From Synechococcus sp. CS-1328 (lineage in GTDB: Bacteria > Cyanobacteriota > Cyanobacteriia > PCC-6307 > Cyanobiaceae), in the NCBI RefSeq assembly GCF_025128095.1, contig NZ_JAHLYT010000051.1:1-64000 (forward strand): a stretch of DNA of 64,000 nucleotides, in the 5' to 3' direction. The translations under genes and the position numbers were made by a program. Shown piece by piece: positions 55,056-64,000 of this stretch; the first letter of the stretch is position 1, and each line of letters begins with the position of its first letter. The notes beneath the pieces were generated by a model. The model was not told the DNA's origin. It worked only from the letters and a program-made list of their open reading frames with translations, and made no database searches.

Positions 55056-55595
55056 ATGTCACTCAAACAGCGCTACCGGGAGACGATCCAGCCCAAGCTG
55101 CTCAAGGATCTGAACCTGTCCAACATTCACGAAGTCCCCAAGGTGGTGAAAGTCACCGTCAACCGGGGCCTCGGTGAAGCCGCCCAGAACGCCAAGGCCC
55201 TGGAGGCCTCGATCGCCGAGCTGGCCACGATCACCGGTCAGAAGGTGGTGGTGACCCGCGCCAAGAAAGCCATCGCCGGCTTCAAGATCCGTCAGGGCAT
55301 GCCGATCGGCGTGGCCGTCACCCTTCGGGGTGAGCGCATGTATGCCTTCCTGGAGCGCCTGTTGAACCTGGCCCTTCCCCGGATTCGCGACTTCCGCGGC
55401 GTCAGCCCCAAGAGTTTCGACGGCCGGGGGAATTACACCCTGGGGATCCGGGAACAGATCATCTTCCCCGAAATTTCCTACGACAAGATCGACGCCATCC
55501 GGGGCATGGACGTCACGATCGTGACTACCGCCCGTAACGACGAAGAGGGCCGGGCCCTCCTCCGCGAGATGGGGATGCCGTTCCGTAGCAACTGA
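55056..55595 (+). CDS. rplE: 50S ribosomal protein L5
   Basis: L5, 179 residues, binding 5S rRNA. It contains [40 protein letters not shown] and [18 protein letters not shown]. An in-frame ATG at 55035 is rejected because it gives an unusual lead. Confidence 0.97.
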   Translation: MSLKQRYRETIQPKLLKDLNLSNIHEVPKVVKVTVNRGLGEAAQNAKALEASIAELATITGQKVVVTRAKKAIAGFKIRQGMPIGVAVTLRGERMYAFLERLLNLALPRIRDFRGVSPKSFDGRGNYTLGIREQIIFPEISYDKIDAIRGMDVTIVTTARNDEEGRALLREMGMPFRSN

Positions 55596-55615
55596 GCCCT
55601 CTTCCGGACACGACC

Positions 55616-56017
55616 ATGGCCAATCACGACCCGATTTCCGACATGCTCACCCGCATCCGCAATGCGAGTGAGAAGCGTCACCAAAGCACCAAGATTCCCG
55701 CCTCCCGCATGGCCCGCAGCATCGCCAAGGTGCTGCAGCAGGAGGGTTTCATCGCCGAGATCTCCGAAGCCGGTGAAGGCGTTGAGAACCATCTCGTGCT
55801 CGAACTCAAGTACAGCGGTAAGCACCGCCAGCCCACGATCCGCTCCGTGCAGCGGGTGAGCAAGCCCGGCCTGCGCATCTACAAGAACACCCGCCAGCTT
55901 CCCAAGGTGCTGGGCGGCCTGGGTGTGGCGATCATCTCCACCTCCAAGGGTGTGATGAGCGACCGTGACGCCCGCAAGCAGGGCGTCGGCGGCGAAGTGC
56001 TCTGCTACGTCTACTGA
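55616..56017 (+). CDS. rpsH: 30S ribosomal protein S8
   Basis: S8, 133 residues. It has [20 protein letters not shown] and a C-terminal [20 protein letters not shown] signature. In E. coli S8 represses the spc operon by binding the L5 mRNA region; whether this holds here is unknown. Confidence 0.97.
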   Translation: MANHDPISDMLTRIRNASEKRHQSTKIPASRMARSIAKVLQQEGFIAEISEAGEGVENHLVLELKYSGKHRQPTIRSVQRVSKPGLRIYKNTRQLPKVLGGLGVAIISTSKGVMSDRDARKQGVGGEVLCYVY

Positions 56018-56033
56018 CCCGGGAGTTCGATTC

Positions 56034-56573
56034 ATGTCACGTATTGGTAAAGCGCCCATCTCCGTTCCCGACAAAGTCTCCGTGAGCCTTCAGGGGCTCA
56101 CCGTGACCGTGAAGGGTCCCAAGGGAGAACTGAGCCGCACCCTGCCGGATGGCGTCACCATCGCCCAGGACGGCAACACCCTTGTGGTGAGCCCCGTCAG
56201 CGAGAGCCGCCGCTCCCGCGAGCGCCATGGCCTCAGCCGCACCCTTGTCGCCAACATGGTGGAAGGGGTCAGCCAGGGCTTCACCCGCAAGCTCGAGATC
56301 ATCGGCGTCGGCTACCGCGCCGCCCTCCAGGGCAAGAAGCTGGTGGTGAGCGCCGGCTACAGCCACCAAGTGGAGATGGTGCCCCCCGACGGCATCAGCT
56401 TCACCGTGGAGAACAACACCACGGTGCTGGTCTCCGGTGCTGACAAGGAAGTGGTGGGCAACGAAGCCGCCAAGGTGCGCGCCATTCGTCCGCCGGAGCC
56501 CTACAAGGGCAAAGGCATCAAGTATGAGGGCGAGCGCATCCTGCGCAAAGCCGGTAAGACCGGCAAGAAATGA
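56034..56573 (+). CDS. rplF: 50S ribosomal protein L6
   Basis: L6, 179 residues. It starts [20 protein letters not shown] and includes [20 protein letters not shown] and the C-terminal [20 protein letters not shown]. 16 bases after rpsH. Confidence 0.98.
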   Translation: MSRIGKAPISVPDKVSVSLQGLTVTVKGPKGELSRTLPDGVTIAQDGNTLVVSPVSESRRSRERHGLSRTLVANMVEGVSQGFTRKLEIIGVGYRAALQGKKLVVSAGYSHQVEMVPPDGISFTVENNTTVLVSGADKEVVGNEAAKVRAIRPPEPYKGKGIKYEGERILRKAGKTGKK

Positions 56574-56605
56574 GGTCTGCCTGAGCGTCGTTACCCCGTA
56601 CTTCC

Positions 56606-56971
56606 ATGTCCACCGTCTCCCGCAAACAGCAGACCCAGAAGCGCCATCGCCGTCTGCGTCGCAATCTCACTGGCACCGCCGAGCGTCCGCGCCTGGCCGT
56701 GTTCCGCTCCAACAATCACATCTACGCCCAGGTCATCGACGACTCCGCCCAGAACACCCTCTGTGCGGCTTCGACCCTCGATAAAGACCTGCGAACCAGC
56801 ATCACGGCCGCCGGCACCTGCGAGGCTTCCGTCGTCGTCGGTCAGCTGGTCGCCAAGCGTGCCCTCGCCCAGGGCATCCAGCAGGTGGTCTTCGATCGCG
56901 GCGGCAACCTGTACCACGGCCGGGTCAAGGCCCTGGCTGACGCCGCCCGGGAAGCGGGCCTTCAGTTCTGA
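56606..56971 (+). CDS. rplR: 50S ribosomal protein L18
   Basis: L18, 121 residues, a 5S rRNA binder. It has [29 protein letters not shown] and [20 protein letters not shown]. The basic N-terminus is cyanobacterial in length. 14 bases before rpsE. Confidence 0.97.
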   Translation: MSTVSRKQQTQKRHRRLRRNLTGTAERPRLAVFRSNNHIYAQVIDDSAQNTLCAASTLDKDLRTSITAAGTCEASVVVGQLVAKRALAQGIQQVVFDRGGNLYHGRVKALADAAREAGLQF

Positions 56972-56985
56972 TCCCTGCTCTCACC

Positions 56986-57651
56986 ATGACCGAAACCAAC
57001 GATCAAGTTCAATCCAACGCCATCCCGGGCGCTGCTGATGTTCCCGCCGCGGCCGAAGGCCAGCAGCAGGAACAGCGCCGCGGCGGCGGCGGCGGCGGCG
57101 GCCGCAGTGACAACCGGGGCGACCGCAAGGGCGGCCGGGGTCGCGACAACCGTCGTGGCCAGGAGCGTGACTCCGAATGGCAGGAGCGCGTCGTTCAGAT
57201 CCGCCGGGTCTCCAAGACCGTCAAGGGCGGCAAGAAGATGAGCTTCCGGGCCATCGTCGTGGTCGGCAACGAGCGCGGCCAGGTGGGCGTGGGTGTCGGC
57301 AAGGCCGGCGACGTGATCGGTGCCGTGCGCAAGGGCGTTGCCGATGGCAAGAAGCACCTGGTCAAGGTGCCTCTCACCCGCCACAATTCAATTCCCACCC
57401 TCAGCAACGGCCGCGATGGCGCCGCCAGCGTGCTGATCCGCCCCGCCGCTCCCGGTACCGGGGTGATCGCGGGCGGCTCGATCCGCACGGTGCTGGAGCT
57501 CGCCGGCATCAAGAATGTGCTGGCCAAGCGCCTGGGCTCCAAGACGCCGCTCAACAACGCCCGTGCCGCCATGGTGGCCCTGCAAGCGCTGCGCACCCAC
57601 AAGGAGACCGCCAAGGAGCGGGGCATCTCCCTCGAGCAGATCTACTCCTGA
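56986..57651 (+). CDS. rpsE: 30S ribosomal protein S5 with Gly/Arg-rich N-terminal extension
   Basis: S5, 221 residues against ~166 in E. coli. The core starts near residue 63 ([20 protein letters not shown]) and includes [20 protein letters not shown] and [20 protein letters not shown]. The first ~60 residues are Gln/Ala-rich then Gly/Arg/Asp-rich, including seven consecutive glycines and RGG-like pieces. S5 shapes the decoding and mRNA-entry region; the extension is probably disordered. Confidence 0.96.
   Translation: MTETNDQVQSNAIPGAADVPAAAEGQQQEQRRGGGGGGGRSDNRGDRKGGRGRDNRRGQERDSEWQERVVQIRRVSKTVKGGKKMSFRAIVVVGNERGQVGVGVGKAGDVIGAVRKGVADGKKHLVKVPLTRHNSIPTLSNGRDGAASVLIRPAAPGTGVIAGGSIRTVLELAGIKNVLAKRLGSKTPLNNARAAMVALQALRTHKETAKERGISLEQIYS
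57082..57102 (+). repeat. GGC trinucleotide repeat inside rpsE
   Basis: Seven consecutive GGC codons encode the Gly run of the S5 extension. Such a run is prone to slippage in whole codons, so its length may vary between strains without a frame change. Confidence 0.9.
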
Positions 57652-57659
57652 GGCCACCC

Positions 57660-58112
57660 ATGTCGCTCAATCTCCAGTCTCTCAAGCCCCAGGCCGGCTC
57701 CCGCCGTCGCAAGCTCCGCAAGGGCCGCGGTATCGCCGCTGGCCAGGGCGCCAGCTGCGGCTTCGGCATGCGTGGTCAGAAGTCGCGCTCGGGTCGTCCG
57801 ACCCGCCCCGGCTTCGAGGGCGGTCAGATGCCCCTGTACCGCAGGGTGCCGAAGCTGAAGCACTTCCCGCTGGTGAACCCCAAGTTCTTCACCGTGGTGA
57901 ATGTGTCCCGCCTCGCTGATCTCGCGGCCGGCAGCGTCGTGACGCTCGACTCCCTTGAGGAGGCGGGCATTGTGACCAGCCCCAAACATCCCCTCAAGAT
58001 CCTGGGCAACGGCGAGCTCTCCGTGCAGCTCACCGTCCACGCCGCCGGCTTCACCGCCAGTGCCCGCCAGAAGATCGAGGCCGCCGGCGGCAGTTGCGAG
58101 CTGGTCGACTGA
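57660..58112 (+). CDS. rplO: 50S ribosomal protein L15
   Basis: L15, 150 residues. It starts [20 protein letters not shown] and contains [20 protein letters not shown] and [19 protein letters not shown]. It begins eight bases after rpsE. A hairpin with T-rich tail separates it from secY. Confidence 0.97.
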   Translation: MSLNLQSLKPQAGSRRRKLRKGRGIAAGQGASCGFGMRGQKSRSGRPTRPGFEGGQMPLYRRVPKLKHFPLVNPKFFTVVNVSRLADLAAGSVVTLDSLEEAGIVTSPKHPLKILGNGELSVQLTVHAAGFTASARQKIEAAGGSCELVD

Positions 58113-58141
58113 CCAGCCGCATCCGCAACCTTTAGGGTCAG

Positions 58142-58186
58142 AGCCGTCTGTCAGTGCCTTACGGCCCGACAGACGGCTTTTGTTTT
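58142..58186 (+). terminator. Hairpin with T-rich tail between rplO and secY
   Basis: An 11-bp perfect stem (AGCCGTCTGTC / GACAGACGGCT) around a 15-base loop is followed by TTTGTTTT, 30 bases after rplO. It looks like an intrinsic terminator or attenuator inside an otherwise continuous cluster, so it may lower secY expression relative to ribosomal genes. Confidence 0.7.
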
Positions 58187-58249
58187 GTCCGGCCAACGCC
58201 AGGGTTTCCCTCACGCCCTGGTCCTTCACCCCCTTTCCCCTTCCTCGCC

Positions 58250-59569
58250 ATGCTCGTCAGCCGGGGCCGCAACCCCAGTGCCGGAGAAATCCTCAGCCAG
58301 TTGGTGCAGGCCAAAGGTCTGCGGGACCGGGTGCTGATCACCCTGGGCCTGCTGTTGCTCGTGCGTCTCGGGATCTACATCCCCGTACCGGGCATCGACC
58401 GGGTCGCCTTCCAGGAGTTCCTGCAGCGGGGCGGACAGCTGATCGGCTTTCTGGACATCTTCACCGGCGGCGGTCTCTCCACCCTGGGGGTTTTCGCCCT
58501 CGGGATCCTCCCCTTCATCAACGCTTCGATCATCCTGCAGTTGCTGACCGCAGCCCTGCCGCAGCTGGAGGATCTCCAGAAGAACGAAGGTGAGGCCGGG
58601 CGCCGCAAGATCGCCCAGATCACCCGTTACGTGGCGCTGGGCTGGGGCATTCTCCAGAGCACGGTCTTTGCCCTGATCCTGCGGCAATACGCCCTGCCCG
58701 GGATCAGCGAACCGGTGTTCGTGATCCAGACCTCCCTGGCGCTGGTGACGGGCTCGATGGTGGTGATGTGGATCAGCGAGGTGATCACCGAGCGTGGCAT
58801 CGGCCAGGGGGCCTCGCTGGTGATCTTCGTGAACATCGTCGCCACCCTGCCGCGGGCGCTCGGATCAACGATCGAACTGGCTCAGAGCGGCGACCGCTCC
58901 ACCGTGGGCGGCATCGTCGTGCTGGTGCTGGTGTTTCTGGTCACGATCGTGGGCATCATCTTCGTGCAGGAAGGAAGCCGTCGCATCCCGATCGTGAGCG
59001 CCAAACGCCAGGTCGGCGGAGCGAATCTGCTGGCCGCCCGCCAGAGCTATCTGCCGCTCAAGCTCAATGCCGGTGGCGTGATGCCGATCATCTTCGCCTC
59101 TGCCGTGGTCTTTCTGCCGCTGACGATCGCCAACGTGACCCGCAATGCCTGGCTGATCCGCATCGCCGGCTATCTCAACCCCAACAGCAGCACCCCCTGG
59201 CTGTATGCCCTGCTGTTTTTCGCCCTGATCTGCGGCTTTTCCTTCTTCTACGCCTCGCTCACGGTCAATCCGATCGACATCGCCAGCAACCTCAAGCGCA
59301 GCGGCGTGGCGATTCCCGGCGTGCGCCCCGGCTCAGCCACGGCCCTGTATCTCAGTGGTGTTCAGAATCGACTCACCCTGTTGGGCGGCCTCTTCCTTGG
59401 CGCCGTGGCAATCATTCCCTCGGCCGTGGAAGGTGCCACCCAGGTGCGGACCTTCCAGGGGCTTGGTGCCACCTCGCTGCTGATCCTGGTGGGCGTGGCG
59501 ATCGACACAGCCAAACAGGTGCAGACCTACGTGATCTCCCAGCGCTACGAAGGTCTGGTGCGGCAGTAG
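58250..59569 (+). CDS. secY: Preprotein translocase subunit SecY
   Basis: SecY, 439 residues with ten membrane helices, the channel of the Sec translocase in plasma and thylakoid membranes. Signatures: RLGIYIPVPGIDRVAFQEFL, GQLIGFLDIFTGGGLS, ALGILPFINASIILQLLT and the late GGVMPIIFASAVVFLP. The ATG at 58250 matches the family start; an earlier in-frame ATG at 58154 lies inside the preceding hairpin region. It is followed by adk, as in many bacteria. Confidence 0.97.
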   Translation: MLVSRGRNPSAGEILSQLVQAKGLRDRVLITLGLLLLVRLGIYIPVPGIDRVAFQEFLQRGGQLIGFLDIFTGGGLSTLGVFALGILPFINASIILQLLTAALPQLEDLQKNEGEAGRRKIAQITRYVALGWGILQSTVFALILRQYALPGISEPVFVIQTSLALVTGSMVVMWISEVITERGIGQGASLVIFVNIVATLPRALGSTIELAQSGDRSTVGGIVVLVLVFLVTIVGIIFVQEGSRRIPIVSAKRQVGGANLLAARQSYLPLKLNAGGVMPIIFASAVVFLPLTIANVTRNAWLIRIAGYLNPNSSTPWLYALLFFALICGFSFFYASLTVNPIDIASNLKRSGVAIPGVRPGSATALYLSGVQNRLTLLGGLFLGAVAIIPSAVEGATQVRTFQGLGATSLLILVGVAIDTAKQVQTYVISQRYEGLVRQ

Positions 59570-59615
59570 CTGCGTCCGGCCGACCTGGCCTCTCCCTTGT
59601 GTGTTCCGTTCCGCC

Positions 59616-60164
59616 ATGAAGCAACGTCTCCTCTTCCTCGGTCCTCCCGGTGTCGGCAAAGGCACCCAGGCGCAGCAACTGGCAGCGCGCCGCAAGCTGC
59701 TGCATCTCTCCACCGGCGACCTGCTGCGCAGCGAAGTGGCGGCGGGCAGTGATCTGGGCCGGGAGGCGGAAGCGGTGATGGCCCGGGGCGAGCTGGTCAG
59801 CGATGCCCTGGTGCTGGCCATCGTGCGCAACCGTCTGGAGAACCACGCGGCCGGCTGGCTGCTGGATGGCTTCCCCCGCAACACGGCGCAGGCAGCGGCG
59901 CTCGGTGAGCTGCTCGAGGAACTGCAGCAGCAGATTGAACTGGTGGTGCTGATGGAGCTCGATGACGACCTGCTGCTGCAGCGGCTGCTCTCCCGTGGCC
60001 GCACCGACGACAACGAGACGGTGATCCGCCATCGACTCGAGGTGTATCAAGCCCAGACAGCCCCGCTGATCGCCCATTACCGCAACCTGGGGCTGCTGGA
60101 GTCCGTGGAGGCCTCGGGAACGGTGGAGCAGATCGCTGAGCGGATCGAAGCCCTGGTGGGTTGA
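59616..60164 (+). CDS. adk: Adenylate kinase
   Basis: Short-type adenylate kinase, 182 residues, interconverting AMP, ADP and ATP. It has the P-loop [49 protein letters not shown] and [18 protein letters not shown]. The short lid lacks the zinc cysteines. The ATG at 59616 was chosen over 59601. Confidence 0.96.
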   Translation: MKQRLLFLGPPGVGKGTQAQQLAARRKLLHLSTGDLLRSEVAAGSDLGREAEAVMARGELVSDALVLAIVRNRLENHAAGWLLDGFPRNTAQAAALGELLEELQQQIELVVLMELDDDLLLQRLLSRGRTDDNETVIRHRLEVYQAQTAPLIAHYRNLGLLESVEASGTVEQIAERIEALVG

Positions 60165-60211
60165 CCCTTGTGATAGGGTGCTCGTTTGCAAAATCGGAGA
60201 GCCCACCGCCC

Positions 60212-60325
60212 ATGAAGGTGCGTGCCTCAGTCAAGAAAATGTGCGAGAAGTGCCGGGTGATCCGCCGCCACGGCCGGGTGATGGTGATCTGCACCAATCC
60301 CAAGCACAAGCAGCGCCAGGGTTGA
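60212..60325 (+). CDS. rpmJ: 50S ribosomal protein L36
   Basis: L36, 37 residues: [20 protein letters not shown] then a C-terminal [13 protein letters not shown]. The zinc ligands are Cys11, Cys14, Cys27 and His32. It is short enough to be missed by length filters. 47 bases after adk. Confidence 0.95.
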   Translation: MKVRASVKKMCEKCRVIRRHGRVMVICTNPKHKQRQG

Positions 60326-60459
60326 GCCATCCGGCTCCTCCCTCATCCACAAGCTCTGCGGATCCGCCCCTGCGCTGATCCATCCTTTCCTCCCCGACCC
60401 GACCGTGGCCGTGCTCACTGCACCCCATCGGGTCCTTTGCCCATTCGAACGTTTCATCT

Positions 60460-60825
60460 GTGGCTCGGATTGCCGGTGTCGATATCCCTCGCGACAAGAG
60501 GGTCGAGATTGCTCTCACCTACGTCTATGGGGTCGGGCTGACGCGGGCCCAGCAGATCCTGGCCAAGACCGGCGTTGACCCTGACACCCGTGTCAAGGAC
60601 CTCAGCGACGCCGATGTTCAGAAGCTGCGGGGCGCCGCCGAGGGTTACACCCTCGAAGGTGACCTGCGCCGCCAGGAGGGCATGGCCCTCAAGCGGCTGC
60701 AGGACATCGGCTGCCTGCGGGGTCGTCGCCATCGGGCCGGCCTGCCGGTGCGCGGCCAGCGCACCCGCACCAACGCCCGCACCCGCCGCGGTGCCCGTAA
60801 AACCGTGGCCGGCAAGAAGAAGTAA
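60460..60825 (+). CDS. rpsM: 30S ribosomal protein S13
   Basis: S13, 121 residues, in the head of the small subunit. The start is GTG at 60460, giving an N-terminal [20 protein letters not shown]. It includes [20 protein letters not shown] 134-base gap precedes it and a 201-base gap follows, larger than elsewhere in this cluster. Confidence 0.96.
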   Translation: MARIAGVDIPRDKRVEIALTYVYGVGLTRAQQILAKTGVDPDTRVKDLSDADVQKLRGAAEGYTLEGDLRRQEGMALKRLQDIGCLRGRRHRAGLPVRGQRTRTNARTRRGARKTVAGKKK

Positions 60826-61026
60826 GACGCGACACCGCGTCTGCGGCTCCGCTCCCTTCTCCTCCATCTCCCCACCCTGCCGCCCATCGCCGCTGCTGCT
60901 TCGGCCGCAACGGCAACCCGAATCGCTCCAGCCAGGTCGCCTGGCGACTGCATCGGTTCGTCGGGCGTCACCAGGGTGTTCCGTTCAGTCCCCCGATCAC
61001 CTCCCTGTATCCGCAGGGCCTCTGCC

Positions 61027-61419
61027 ATGGCGAAGCCAGCCAAGAAATCCGGCGCCAAGAAAACAAAGCGCAACGTCCCCAACGGTGTCGCGCACATTCA
61101 AAGCACCTTCAACAACACGATCGTCTCGATCACGGACACCGCCGGTGAAGTGATCTCCTGGTCATCCGCCGGCGCCAGTGGCTTCAAGGGCGCCCGTAAA
61201 GGCACGCCGTTCGCCGCCCAGACCGCCGCTGAAGCCGCCGCACGCCGCGCCCTCGAGCAGGGCATGCGCCAGATCGAAGTGCTGGTGCGTGGCCCCGGCT
61301 CCGGCCGTGAAACCGCGATCCGCGCCCTGCAGGTGGCCGGTCTGGAAATCACCCTGATCCGCGACGTGACCCCCCTGCCCCACAACGGTTGCCGTCGTTC
61401 CAAGCGCCGCCGCGTCTGA
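61027..61419 (+). CDS. rpsK: 30S ribosomal protein S11
   Basis: S11, 130 residues, on the platform near the mRNA exit. It contains [40 protein letters not shown] and [18 protein letters not shown]. The ATG at 61027 gives the normal basic start [15 protein letters not shown]. Confidence 0.97.
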   Translation: MAKPAKKSGAKKTKRNVPNGVAHIQSTFNNTIVSITDTAGEVISWSSAGASGFKGARKGTPFAAQTAAEAAARRALEQGMRQIEVLVRGPGSGRETAIRALQVAGLEITLIRDVTPLPHNGCRRSKRRRV

Positions 61420-61475
61420 CCCGTCGTTAGCCCAGCCGCTCGCGGCGTTCGTTCCCACTCCCGACCCTTCAGACC

Positions 61476-62414
61476 GTGCTCCACTACCAGATCGATCGGA
61501 TCGAGCATCAGATCGCTGACGACCGTTCCCAGACGGGGGTGTTCCTGATCGGCCCGTTGGATCGGGGTCAGGCCACCACCCTCGGGAACGCCCTGCGCCG
61601 CGTCCTGATCGGCAGCCTTGAGGGCAGTGCCATCACTGCCGTGCGGATCGCCTCCGTCAACCACGAATACGCCACGGTTCCGGGCGTCCGCGAAGACGTT
61701 CTCGACATTCTGCTCAATTGCAAGGAGATCCCGATCAGCAGCCGCAGCCGCGAGCTCGAGATCGGTCGGCTTGTCATGAATGGCCCCGCCATCGTGACCG
61801 CCTCCGACCTGCAGTTCTCCTCCCAGGTGCAGGTGATCGACGGCCAGCGTCCGATTGCCACCGTGGCCGAGGGCCACAGCCTTGAGATGGAAGTCCATGT
61901 CGAGCGCGGCGTCGGCTACCGGCCCGTCGATCGCCACAGCGAAGACACCAGCGCCATCGATCTGCTCCAGATCGATGCCGTCTTCATGCCCGTCAAGCGC
62001 GTCAACTACACGGTCGATGAGACCGCCGTGGGCGAAGGCGGTTCTGCCCGCGAGCGGCTCCGCATCGAGATCGAGACCAATGGCAGCATCACGCCGGATG
62101 ACGCCATGGCCCAGGCTGCCAACCAGCTGATCGCCCTGTTCCAGCCACTGGCCAGCCTCACCATGGCTGAGGAACCCGGTCCGGAGATCGAGCCTTCAGC
62201 CGAAGCCCAGATTCCGCTCGAGGAACTCAACCTCTCCGTGCGGGCCTACAACTGCCTCAAGCGGGCCCAGGTCAACTCCGTGTCCGACCTGATGGGCTTC
62301 AGCTATGAGGATCTGCTGGAGATCAAGAACTTCGGCTCCAAGTCTGCCGATGAAGTGATCGAAGCCCTGGAGCGCATCGGCATCTCCCTGCCCCAGAGCC
62401 GCACCACCGCCTGA
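61476..62414 (+). CDS. rpoA: RNA polymerase subunit alpha
   Basis: RpoA, 312 residues. The N-terminal dimerisation domain has [20 protein letters not shown], and the C-terminal domain has [20 protein letters not shown]. The start is GTG at 61476. It lies between rpsK and rplQ as in most bacteria. Confidence 0.98.
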   Translation: MLHYQIDRIEHQIADDRSQTGVFLIGPLDRGQATTLGNALRRVLIGSLEGSAITAVRIASVNHEYATVPGVREDVLDILLNCKEIPISSRSRELEIGRLVMNGPAIVTASDLQFSSQVQVIDGQRPIATVAEGHSLEMEVHVERGVGYRPVDRHSEDTSAIDLLQIDAVFMPVKRVNYTVDETAVGEGGSARERLRIEIETNGSITPDDAMAQAANQLIALFQPLASLTMAEEPGPEIEPSAEAQIPLEELNLSVRAYNCLKRAQVNSVSDLMGFSYEDLLEIKNFGSKSADEVIEALERIGISLPQSRTTA

Positions 62415-62460
62415 GCCGCGGCACCCCACCCCGTTCCGTCCCTGTTCGAGCTTTTCCGTC

Positions 62461-62811
62461 ATGAGACACCAGTGCCGAGTGCCCATGCTGGGCCGTCCCG
62501 CAGACCAGCGCAAGGCGCTGCTCCGCGGCCTCACCACCCAACTGATTCGCGAAGGTCGCGTCACCACCACCAAGGCCCGTGCCAAGGCCCTGCGTGACGA
62601 AGCCGAGCGCATGATCACCCTGGCCAAGGACGGCACCCTGGCGGCCCGCCGTCGGGCGATCGGCTACATCTACGACAAGCAACTCGTCCACGCCCTGTTC
62701 GACAAGGCCCAGGACCGCTACGGCGATCGCAACGGCGGCTACACCCGCATCATCCGGACGGTGCCGCGCCGCGGCGACAACGCCGAGATGGCGATCATCG
62801 AACTGGTCTGA
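62461..62811 (+). CDS. rplQ: 50S ribosomal protein L17
   Basis: L17, 116 residues, last gene of the cluster. It starts [20 protein letters not shown] and contains [19 protein letters not shown] and the end [14 protein letters not shown] terminator follows 53 bases later. Confidence 0.97.
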   Translation: MRHQCRVPMLGRPADQRKALLRGLTTQLIREGRVTTTKARAKALRDEAERMITLAKDGTLAARRRAIGYIYDKQLVHALFDKAQDRYGDRNGGYTRIIRTVPRRGDNAEMAIIELV

Positions 62812-62863
62812 GCCTGGCGGTGGTGCCGGCACGCGCCCACGCCAACGCTGCGCTGCCCCTTGG

Positions 62864-62896
62864 CCGCGGACGCCTCAAGGCCTCCGCGGTTTTTTT
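62864..62896 (+). terminator. Rho-independent terminator of the ribosomal cluster
   Basis: A long GC-rich stem (CCGCGGA...CCT / AGG..TCCGCGG) followed by seven T residues, 53 bases after rplQ. It ends the ribosomal-rpoA message. Confidence 0.88.
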
Positions 62897-62926
62897 ATGG
62901 CCTGATTCTGTCCAGCGGAGCCGCTG

Positions 62927-63889
62927 ATGACCGGCTTGACGTCGAGCGCACCACCCAGTGCTTCCGCCAGCGCTCCGGAACAGGCGGTTGGCGGATCCGC
63001 AGTCCGCGAATCCGCCAACCGCGAAGCCGCCAAAGGCGAAGTCATGGGCCTCGAACGTCGCCGCCGCATCGCCCTCTGCCTGCAATACGACGGAGCGGCC
63101 TTCTGCGGCTGGCAACGCCAGCCGCGACAGCCCAGCGTGCAGCAAGCCCTGGAGGAGGCCATCTCCAGCCTGGATCCACCCAGCCAGGATCAACAGCGAC
63201 CGGTACGAACCATGGCCGCGGGCCGGACCGACAGCGGCGTCCACGCCGCCGGCCAGGTGGCGCACTTCGAGACCAGCGGCCCCATCCCGGCGCAGCGCTG
63301 GCCCAAGGCCCTCAATGGACGCCTGCCCGCCTCCATCCGTGTGGTGGCCGCCGCCGAGGTGCCGCTGACCTGGCATGCCTGTTTCAGCGCCACCTACCGC
63401 CGCTACCGCTACACAATCCATAACGGGCGCACCCCCAACCTCTTCCTTTCCCCCTGGACCTGGCACCGCTACCAGCAGCGGCTGGACGAGCAGGCCATGG
63501 CCGACGCCCTGGCGGGCATGCTCGGCGAACACGACTTCTCCGCCTTCCAGCGGGCCGGCAGCAGCCGCCCCCATGCCCGCACAACCCTGCAGGAGGTGGC
63601 GGTGGACCGGCAGGGAGACCTGGTGGTAGTGGAGATGCAGGCCAGTGGCTTTCTTTACGGCATGGTGCGCCTGGTGATGGGGCAGCTGGTGGCCGTGGGC
63701 GAGGGGCAACTGAGCCTGGCCGACTTCTCACAACGCTGGCGCGTGCAGGCTCGCGATCAGGTGAAGGAGGCGGCGCCTCCCCAGGGACTCTGCCTGCTGC
63801 GGGTGGGCTATCCGCAGGAGGTCTTTCAAAGGAGGGCCTGGTACGATGGCCAACCGCGGTTCGTGTTGGCGATCCCAGATTCGCCCTGA
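62927..63889 (+). CDS. truA: tRNA pseudouridine(38-40) synthase
   Basis: TruA, 320 residues from ATG 62927 (good GGAG site) or 281 from ATG 63044. Core: [19 protein letters not shown], the catalytic [19 protein letters not shown] (Asp nucleophile), and [19 protein letters not shown]. It modifies U38-U40 in tRNA anticodon stems. The first ~40 residues are not conserved in family length terms and contain a 13-bp DNA inverted repeat. Confidence 0.95.
   Translation: MTGLTSSAPPSASASAPEQAVGGSAVRESANREAAKGEVMGLERRRRIALCLQYDGAAFCGWQRQPRQPSVQQALEEAISSLDPPSQDQQRPVRTMAAGRTDSGVHAAGQVAHFETSGPIPAQRWPKALNGRLPASIRVVAAAEVPLTWHACFSATYRRYRYTIHNGRTPNLFLSPWTWHRYQQRLDEQAMADALAGMLGEHDFSAFQRAGSSRPHARTTLQEVAVDRQGDLVVVEMQASGFLYGMVRLVMGQLVAVGEGQLSLADFSQRWRVQARDQVKEAAPPQGLCLLRVGYPQEVFQRRAWYDGQPRFVLAIPDSP
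62984..63022. repeat. 13-bp perfect inverted repeat in the truA 5' region
   Basis: GCGGTTGGCGGAT (62984-62996) is matched by ATCCGCCAACCGC (63010-63022) with a 13-base loop. It could form a stable hairpin in the truA mRNA before the alternative ATG at 63044. Confidence 0.8.
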
Positions 63890-63947
63890 ACCCGCTTGCT
63901 TCAGCCCCTGCGGAGCGGTCCTTCGGACCCACCGCCGATCGAGCTGA

Positions 63948-64000
63948 TCATCCGGGATCGGGGAGCATCAGCAGGTGATCGATCCAGCCCCGCACTCTCT
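63948..64000 (-). CDS. Possible C-terminal end of a leftward gene (partial)
   Basis: On the minus strand a frame open to the right edge ends in RVRGWIDHLLMLPDPG and a stop at 63948-63950. The composition looks coding, but 17 codons are too few to identify a family. It converges with truA. Confidence 0.3.
   Translation of the reverse strand, partial: RVRGWIDHLLMLPDPG

Overview
The window is a contiguous piece of chromosome from a GC-rich unicellular cyanobacterium, most likely a Synechococcus/Cyanobium-type alpha-cyanobacterium. The evidence is the end of a phycocyanin alpha gene followed by the cpcE/cpcF lyase genes, psaD, ndhN, the circadian Fe-S protein gene ldpA, crtD, a PanC/cytidylate kinase fusion, cyanobacterial-type gshA, CAAD, and several cyanobacteria-only families (DUF1815, DUF2839, Ycf45, a CCB2/CCB4-like protein). 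The species assignment is inference. I saw no transposase, phage gene, CRISPR array or rRNA. The window reads as core genome with short accessory pieces.

Layout: 1-2338 holds the phycocyanin maturation genes (cpcA end, cpcE, cpcF) with a tyrosine phosphatase overlapping cpcF. 2396-4670 is leftward (rlpA, then panC-cmk). 5082-13439 holds purM, conserved hypotheticals, an aldo/keto reductase, a tRNA-Cys, an LpxB-related protein, an RNase D-like exonuclease, a CCB-like protein and an amidase-like secreted protein, which runs convergently into hemF. 14584-18338 is mrp-rodA-sensor kinase. 18479-25275 is psaD, then a tightly overlapped trpE-gshA-ppc-GNAT run. 25398-27356 holds tRNA-Arg, recF and speD.

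27585-42543 mixes cofactor, sulfur, lipid and carotenoid functions: larE, a duplicated corrinoid adenosyltransferase, a K+ channel, a MoeB-rhodanese gene next to a JAMM peptidase, CAAD, a transporter, a Coq4-like protein, a FAH-family hydrolase, a secreted PSD-like protein, a fructosamine kinase-like protein, crtD, tyrA, a decayed DinG-like protein and two small cyanobacterial DUFs. 42641-48873 is leftward: recA with a long repeat-rich leader and an upstream LexA-like palindrome, a HAD phosphatase, tRNA-Gln, ycf45, ldpA and ndhN.

49318-62811 is the large rightward ribosomal protein cluster: rplC, rplD, rplW, rplB, rpsS, rplV, rpsC, rplP, rpmC, rpsQ, rplN, rplX, rplE, rpsH, rplF, rplR, rpsE, rplO, secY, adk, rpmJ, rpsM, rpsK, rpoA and rplQ. 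It ends in a strong terminator, with truA beyond it.

No single obviously new multi-gene system stands out. The observations most worth checking are: recF apparently starting at an AUC codon; a LexA-like palindrome embedded in the stop codon of the HAD gene upstream of a repetitive recA leader; a DinG-family protein with eroded helicase motifs; a histidine kinase-like protein lacking a recognisable ATP-binding site; the JAMM/E1-rhodanese pair; and a 27-residue membrane microprotein.
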